DNA from: Tetrastigma voinierianum
Taxonomy: Eukaryota; Streptophyta; Magnoliopsida; Vitales; Vitaceae
DNA: 64,000 nucleotides
Direction: 5' to 3'
Assembly (NCBI GenBank): GCA_016808115.1
Contig: JAEQBH010005101.1
Span: forward strand, 310,001-374,000
Part shown: positions 57,961-64,000 of the stretch, in pieces
Position numbering within the stretch: the stretch's first letter is position 1
Layout: each line of letters starts with the position of its first letter
Translations under genes and position numbers: made by a program
Notes under the pieces: generated by a model
Databases searched by the model: none
Seen by the model: the letters and a program-made list of their open reading frames with translations, nothing else
What the model was told of the DNA's origin: nothing

Positions 57961-59100
57961 ATCGGGTACTATCGGGTACAAGTGACGAAGGTTAGGCCAT
58001 TCACTCCGATGGTAGTCTTCGGTATAGGAAAGAGTTGTGGTTCCCTAGTCAGTAGATATGAGAGAGGAGATCCTCAGGGAGTTTCATTGCTCTCGTTTTG
58101 TTGTTCATCCAGGTGGAACGAAGATGTACCATGATCTTCGTCGCTAGTATTACTGGAGTTGGACGAAGAAACACGTTAGAAATTATGCTCATAGATGTCT
58201 CACATGTCAGTAGCTAAAGGTCGAGCACACCTTGAGGCCGCAAATTACTCAAAGATTAGAGGCTGAGGTGGAAGTGGGAATATGTCACATGGACTTTGTG
58301 ACCCATTTACCACCTGACATCGCGAGGGCATGACACAAGGTAAGATAAGGGACCTACTACTAAGCCTTCCAAGACACCCTTTAGCCAAGGTGATGACCTC
58401 ACTCTGTGAGGAATTCAGAGGTTGTACATAATGAGATTGTCCGGTTACATGGAGTGCCAGGTATCCATAGTATCAGATCGGGATCCTAGCCTTAATATCA
58501 CCCATTTTAGAGTTTCCAGTTCAGGCTTCGGGACACAAATGATGATGAGCACAACTTTTCATCCCTAGATGAATGGTCAATCAGAGAGGACAATCCAGAC
58601 ATTAAAGGACATGCTTCAAGCATGCATCTTAGATCTTAAGGGTAGCTGGGAAGAGCATTTACCCTTAGTGGAATTTGCCTATAATAATAGTTACCAAGCG
58701 AGTGTATAGATGGCACCCTATGAGGTGCTTTATTGGAGGCCATGTCGATTTCTAATCTGTTGGATAGAAGTGGGAGAGAAACACTTTACGGGTCCGAATT
58801 TGGTGAGGGACACCTGTGAGAAGGTGAACTTGATATGGAAGCATCTTCTCAAGGCTCAGAAATGGCTGTAAGAGCTACATGCTAATAAATGGCAATGACT
58901 CTAGAATTCGAGGTAGCATCAATGCCTTCTTAAAGGTGATGCCTAAGAGAGGAGTGGTCCTGTTCAGTAAGAGAGGAAAGCTATCATCAGAGTACATTGG
59001 ACCCTTCGAGATACTCAAGAGGGTGGTGCGGGGTCATGACTCGCTAGCTACCACTAAGCTTACCTGGGTGTCTGTTATGATATTCATATGTCTCCATACT
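57961..59100 (+). pseudogene. IN: Integrase of element C
   Basis: HHCC finger at about 58060-58215: REFHCSRFVVHPGGTKMYHD, then YYWSWTKKHVRNYAHRCLTC. MDFVTHLP near 58291 holds the first catalytic Asp. The second Asp region (VSDRDP near 58461) and the third ([17 protein letters not shown] near 58574) are partly readable across frames. [20 protein letters not shown] follows near 58670, then FLKVMPKRGVVLFSKRGKLS and YIGPFEILKRV at about 58930-59030, typical of this clade's C terminus. Confidence 0.82.
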
Positions 59101-59340
59101 CCTAAGTACACTCTAGATCCGACCGCCACGTGAAGTGACCTGACGATCTTGTCATGGATGTGACGGAACCTTCGAGGAGTGCACCAAAGACGTATCATGG
59201 ATATCCAGATCGTGCATATGACATAAGACCGTGAGGCCATGAATATATTGTGACAAGACCGAGGGAGTGGAGGAAGCAACATGGAACGCCAGACACGATG
59301 CGTGTCACTTATCCTTTCTTTATTCGAGGATTTAAGGTAC
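59101..59340 (+). pseudogene. CHD: Chromodomain relic of element C
   Basis: YTLDPTAT near 59107 is the start of the tail that leads into the chromodomain in Tekay/Del integrases. EEATWNA near 59268 is the conserved E-x-A-T-W-E segment, followed by a shifted Y-P-F-L-F relic near 59310. In the family it directs integration toward heterochromatin; here it is broken. Identification rests on the short motif and its position. Confidence 0.6.
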
Positions 59341-59423
59341 ATCATAGTCATTTAATAATAAAATGACTGCATATGCATGCTATAGTGTGTGTATATAGTG
59401 TGTGAATTTCTGACTAAATTTTT

Positions 59424-59435
59424 AAGGGGGAAGAG
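59424..59435 (+). other. Polypurine tract of element C
   Basis: AAGGGGGAAGAG lies right before the 3' LTR start. Confidence 0.75.
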
Positions 59436-61494
59436 ATTAAACCCGAAAAATATTGAATTTTTCTCGAAAAATGACAAACATGTTTATTTGTCGATAATTG
59501 CACAGTTGAAAACCTAGAAATTTTCTAGATAATCTGACGTACACAAATGGACTCACTACTCGAATTGCCTCAAGAAAATCTAGTTGCCCAGTGATATTGA
59601 ATTCGAGATAGCCTAATTTCCATGTTTTTCAAGGCAACCTGAAAGCTCGTGACACAAGACATGGGAATTTGGGTCATAATGACAAGTGCATGTGGGACAC
59701 ATGGAAAGCCATGTGAGTGAAACATGGCAAGCCATGTGTCAAAATGCATGCAAATTGAGAATCGTGTATAAATGAGAGATGTGTTCGTGAAAGAAGGGAA
59801 GAATAGAAAAGGAAAGGAGAAGGAAAAAGGAAATGGGGAGAAAGGAAAGAAAAAGAAGAAAAGAGAGAGAGGGGGAGACGAAAGGGAGAGAGAAAGAGGG
59901 AGAAAAGGAAATTCCAAGGTACTTTCCTACCAACGCAGTCCACTTCAAGTAGGAACTCATCGACCAAGAAGTAAAGTCTGTATATTCGACAAGGGTTGTG
60001 CTCCAAGAGGTAGGGATTCTTCCTATTTTGGTTTATTTCAATCATTCGAAATGTATTGTTTTTTGGGCCGATTAGATCGGTTTGCGGCTATACGATGCAT
60101 GGGACGGGTTTGTACCGTTTAGCAATGCTTCCCAGACAAATTTGAGTTAAGTTCATGGTAATGCTCAATACAAAATGCATGCCCTATATTAGCATGGAAG
60201 CCACGTGAGCAACCCTCGTGCACACTATCGCATGTGGGATCGCGCAGAATGCTGGCCCCGTCGACTTCAACTTGGACGGCCATATCTTTCTCATAATAAA
60301 CCTCGATCGCACTCATTCCTTGGACTTTATGAAAATCTCTTTGAGTCTAGAATCTGGCCATATGCCAGTGATTGACATTTTGTGCTCACATTGTTGCTGA
60401 AATCTTGATTATAGCACCAAGTGTACTAATTGCATTGAATGACATGCCTGTTTGATGAAATGTTGGTGTGTGTATTAATGTATTGACATTTGGATGTGTT
60501 GCTTTGGAAAATTATGTATGCATGTTGAGGATTATCCATGATGCATGGTGAAATGCATGAGTTTAGTTGTCCATATGGTATCTATTACATATGTAATATG
60601 AAATTAACTTCAGAATGGTACATTACCTTGCATATAATTCGGGACATCGATTAAATTGTGGTGCATGGTTAAGGATCTCACTACACGGTGATTGATGCAG
60701 CTCTAACCATTGACGATGTCTACTAGGATTCGCGCACTCGCTTGCAATACATGGAAAGTGAAAATATGTGTCCAAAGGATAGCAAAGGTGATAGATACCC
60801 CTTAGATGAAAGACCTTATGTTTTGTTATACATATGTTTCCAACTGAGCCCACAAAGTGTAGAAGGCAGACAGAAGCTCGTTGAGAGACTTCAAAATTTG
60901 TTGCCCATAAAGACACATGGCTGTAAAAGAAATGGATTATTCACATGAACCAAAAGCTTTGCAGGTTTCAAGAACAGCCAATTTGATTTGAGGGAAAGTG
61001 ATCATTCGATGTTATTCATCAATGACAGCTTTATCATGTACGGACATCATGTCGCTTTGCAAGAGCTCGATGATTGACTCCTCGTAGTTTATTACTCATC
61101 TAAGATCACATCGAGTAATGGAGTCTATGATGACTCCTCGAAGCATGGTACATGATTGAGTCTCATCTCATTTCATGGCATGACATCTAAGATTTCATAG
61201 TTGAAATTACATGATGTCTACTGGATGTGGGTGTGAATCAGGAATACTTACTCATTGCATGTGCACTTAGGTAAAGTGAGGCCCATGTAGTAATTTTGCT
61301 CTCCCACCGCGTGGCCCACCCTTTATGGAAAAATATTTCAGCACAAGATATCATGATGCTCATTCGAGGCCGTAGTATCTGAAAAGCCGACATATGGCTT
61401 TTATAATTCTTTTTGTAAAATATATTGTTGAGTTTAACTAGCTTGACATGTATTTTTGAGTAAATAATTGTACTTAAACGTAATCGTTTTTTAA

Positions 61495-61527
<33 letters not shown>

Positions 61528-61883
61528 ATAGCGCTTCGTATGTTTCGTAAAGGAAACATAAGTAAATTAGACCCAAGTGGTCAAAGGACACAATGGTGTA
61601 GGTCCGTTAACCGACATACACAGCTCCGCGGGTCAGACCAGAGTCTGCACCCTACGTAGGTACAAACAACTAGGGATGAATGATGAGATGATGTTTTATA
61701 CACAAAAAAGATTACTAGTAAATTGGTTGATTCATTCTTCTAAGAAAAAGAAAAGAAAAAAGAAAAAAGCAATGTGAAAACTAGTTGAGACTATGAAAAA
61801 GGTCCAACCTTCCTTTTCAAGTAAAACAATTCATCCCATTATGATTGAGCACGTGACTATATAGTAATTGTCGGGGTGGTACA
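59436..61883 (+). repeat. 3' LTR of element C
   Basis: About 2448 bp from ATTAAACCCGAAAAA to GGTGGTACA. TATA box TATAAAT at 59767-59773, purine-rich tract 59800-59910, (AT)n at 61497-61524. The expected TG start is mutated. Confidence 0.82.
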
Positions 61884-62436
61884 AATTTGCAAAGGTTTGT
61901 GTTTTTCCTATAATTTTTCATTTTCAAATTGAAGCTTTGAAAATAATACAAAGCAGTATAAGATAACTTTGCAGATTTCAATTGAATATCTTTTTAAAAA
62001 TAATTTTTATTTTATGTTTGTATATATAATATTAAGACTTTGGTCATATTTTTGATTTGTAAAGTGCACTTACTTATAAAAAATAAAAATATGCTATGGA
62101 AAATTTATAAATATCTCTTTTTGAACCCTAGTTCCTTTCACTTTTTTTTTAAATTGTCAAGCTGAGCCAAGGTTCAGCGTAAAAGACATCTAACTGATCC
62201 AATATATGAGTAGTTTTAAAACTGCTCACTAGATTATGTGCTAGAGGAAAAGAACGAATATTATTTTGAGTATTGTTTTTTTCTTTATCAATGGTGATGT
62301 AAGCTCAAAAGGAACATTTTTATATACCAAAAACCTTTTTTTTTTAAATCCTTTTTATGTTAAATTGTCATATTTGACCAATTATGCGCATTATCAAGTC
62401 CTAATCTTGTACTAATGTTTTTCTTGAGTTTTGGTG
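61884..62436. other. AT-rich stretch between element C and the right-end element
   Basis: No gene or repeat recognised. Poly-T runs near 62139 and 62337. The phrase GAGTTTTGG at its end could be a decayed polypurine tract. Confidence 0.4.
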
Positions 62437-63735
62437 TGATTATATGCCTTTTAGGAAAATTTTTTCATTGAAAACATGAAGATGAACAATGAGGTCATCC
62501 GGGACCCTGAACGAAGTTTCTTGAATCCAGCGAGACATCTAAATTCCTAAGGATCTAAGCACTAAAGCATGATTGGAACGAAATGGAAGTCAAAGGAATA
62601 TGCCAAAAGTGAAGTTTTACCAAAATGGAAACTCGCTAAAAAGGAAAGAATTTCGCTCAACCTTATAGGTAGAGTGAAATTTAGCAATAGGCTTCGCTTA
62701 ACCTCCCTAGGTGTTGCAAACATGTATTCTGGTGCCCTTAAAGGTATATTTTGTGATTTTCTTCGATTCTCAAGTCTTATATTTGGTATGTTATTGATTT
62801 AGGATCACCTTAACTTGCAAAAAGGCCATAAAAGTGATTTACATCCTTTGAATAGCTAGCAAAGGATCACAAACGCTACTTTGTATTTATGTTGTTTTTA
62901 TCAATGGGGACTGCTTAGTTTTTGCATTTTTCTTTTCAATCTTTAGTAAAGCTTTAATTTTCGTTTTGTTTAGTGAATGGTTAGGAATTATCGGCAAGTT
63001 TATCTTGATTTATCTCCATTATATTGAGTAACTCCTCTTAAGCGAATCTCTCTCTGGGGGACATGCATTTAGACTCAAATCCAAAGGTAATGAAGGTGCG
63101 GTGAACTTAACTAAAAAGCGTGAGTTGTTTTCACTTGAATCCATATTAGAACATGTTAATTCGCCTCAGGCCAATCCTAAGTGCATTTTTTATGTCAGTT
63201 GATCCCTTGACAAACTCTTTGAATGAGAGTTTTTTCATTCTAGGTCACTGCTTAATTGACATTTCGGGTAATCTCACAGTAATTAGGGTTAAATATTTCC
63301 ATTTGATCCTTCATATGTCGTTAACGACAGTTATCTCCTTTCAAGGATCCAAAAACCTAGTTGAAAGTCTAAACAAGATTTAAAGTACAAAAGTCACCTA
63401 CCTTACACCTAGAATCTATGCTTAATCCATATCGAACAAGAGGTAAAATTAGCTAAATTACCAAGGAATGGGATTCTAATGAAGCGAAACCCTAAAGGTC
63501 TTTTCTATTGATTTTCCTTATATTTAGTTAATTTATCTGTTAAAATCTACTTCCTATAAGTCTCAAAACACCCAAAGCACATGATTAGGCCAAGTTACCA
63601 ACAAGTAGAAACCCGTCTCAGACAACACTAGAGCCAGTCCATCACCACAAAGAGTCTCCTAGACTACCTACTTTATGTTTCTAGGTTTATAAATTTTTGT
63701 GATTCAAATTAACACCAATTGGCTGTGACGACCAT
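62437..63735 (+). repeat. Possible 5' LTR of a further element (G), running off the window
   Basis: Starts TGTGATTATATGCC after a GAGTTTTGG phrase and ends before a PBS-like sequence. It contains CTCGCTAAAA and ATTTCGCTC motifs near 62630-62670, like the cluster in element D. No second copy is present here, so the call depends on the PBS-like motif alone. Confidence 0.35.
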
Positions 63736-63736
63736 T

Positions 63737-63757
63737 AGACGCCGTTGTAATGTGGAT
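63737..63757 (+). other. PBS-like sequence near the right end
   Basis: GACGCCGTTGTAATGTGGAT keeps G-CGCCGTTG and GGAT of the Athila/Tat-type PBS in register, with a few inserted or changed bases. Weak on its own. Confidence 0.35.
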
Positions 63758-64000
63758 GATGCCGACGCTTGCAGTCTAGTTTAGATGCGTACTTTAAAGC
63801 TATGACTTTACTTGCTTTTATATTATTTTATATTCTAGCTTTTATTACTTTAGGATTTTTTAATTAATTTTTATTTCAGTTTTTATTTATTTATTTTTCT
63901 TTGCGCATTAACCCTACAAAGAAGTTAGTGTTTTTAGTCTTTAGTATTTATTTTTGTAGATTAATGCTTCAATGTCATGGCCTAGCTCAACTATATGGTT
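63758..64000. other. End of window, AT-rich
   Basis: If element G is real this is its untranslated leader, with a pyrimidine-rich tract at 63840-63960. No ORF is supported before the window ends. Confidence 0.35.

Larger units (their letters stand above)
52248..61883 (+). mobile_element. Element C: Tekay/Del-like chromovirus (Ty3/gypsy)
   Basis: Paired LTRs (52248-54520, 59436-61883) flank a PBS of initiator-Met type, gag, PR, RT, RNase H, IN and a chromodomain relic, then a polypurine tract. Protein wording matches the Tekay/Del clade. All frames are broken. The flanking bases AAATC and AATTT do not give a convincing target duplication because the 5' LTR start is uncertain by a few bases. 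Confidence 0.87.

Noticed and set aside
59570..60045. Ser/Leu/Phe-rich minus-strand ORFs
   Set aside because: They are the reverse of the purine-rich transcript leader in the 3' LTR of C; overlapping open frames in all phases reflect composition.

Overview
This is nuclear DNA from a plant, most likely a eudicot. It is AT-rich, intron-poor and built almost entirely of decayed, nested LTR retrotransposons of three Ty3/gypsy lineages: Athila, Tat and the chromovirus group Tekay/Del. I found no intact host gene, rRNA, tRNA or CRISPR array. Every retrotransposon reading frame is broken by stops and frameshifts, and many stops look like C-to-T or G-to-A changes. This suggests old, methylated heterochromatin.

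Layout. 1-897 is unassigned. 898-14271 is Athila-type element A (+), with its 5' LTR cut to 223 bp but gag, PR, RT, RNase H, IN, a second downstream ORF and a complete 3' LTR. 14661-33741 is a full-length relative, element B (+), with two ~3.3 kb LTRs. Its second ORF is split by a solo LTR (F, 26234-28216, target duplication ATCTG/ATCTT). A and B both sit in an older Tat-lineage element E on the minus strand. Pieces of E survive at 14272-14660, 33742-33859 and 40309-47039. A third insertion into E is D (33860-40308, minus strand), a non-autonomous LTR element with a perfect CTTCC target duplication. 47040-52247 is AT-rich DNA with nothing recognisable beyond microsatellites. 52248-61883 is Tekay/Del-like element C (+) with two ~2.3-2.4 kb LTRs and a chromodomain relic. 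From about 62437 to the end there may be the 5' LTR of another element.

Most striking signals. (1) The LTRs of A and B carry a lattice of the palindrome TGTCGCGACA. It occurs as pairs whose starts are almost always 20-21 bp apart (two helical turns), with pairs repeating at roughly 57-59 bp. The lattice ends 72-74 bp before a TATAAATA box. The same lattice, with the same ~73 bp distance to a TATA box, occurs inside element B just upstream of the second ORF, so it looks like a duplicated promoter cassette. (2) The ends of the A and B LTRs contain 2 and 5 degenerate copies of the primer-binding-site (PBS) region. Target duplication and the E flanks show these copies are inside the LTR. This suggests the LTR grew each time priming moved to a duplicated downstream PBS. 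Element E shows a 30-bp tandem duplication over its own PBS. (3) Element D has an unrelated cluster of palindromic TAGCGAAA/TTTCGCTA motifs.

All calls rest on reading the sequence and on remembered family features. No alignment or database search was run. Boundaries marked by paired LTRs and target duplications are firm; internal domain borders are approximate.
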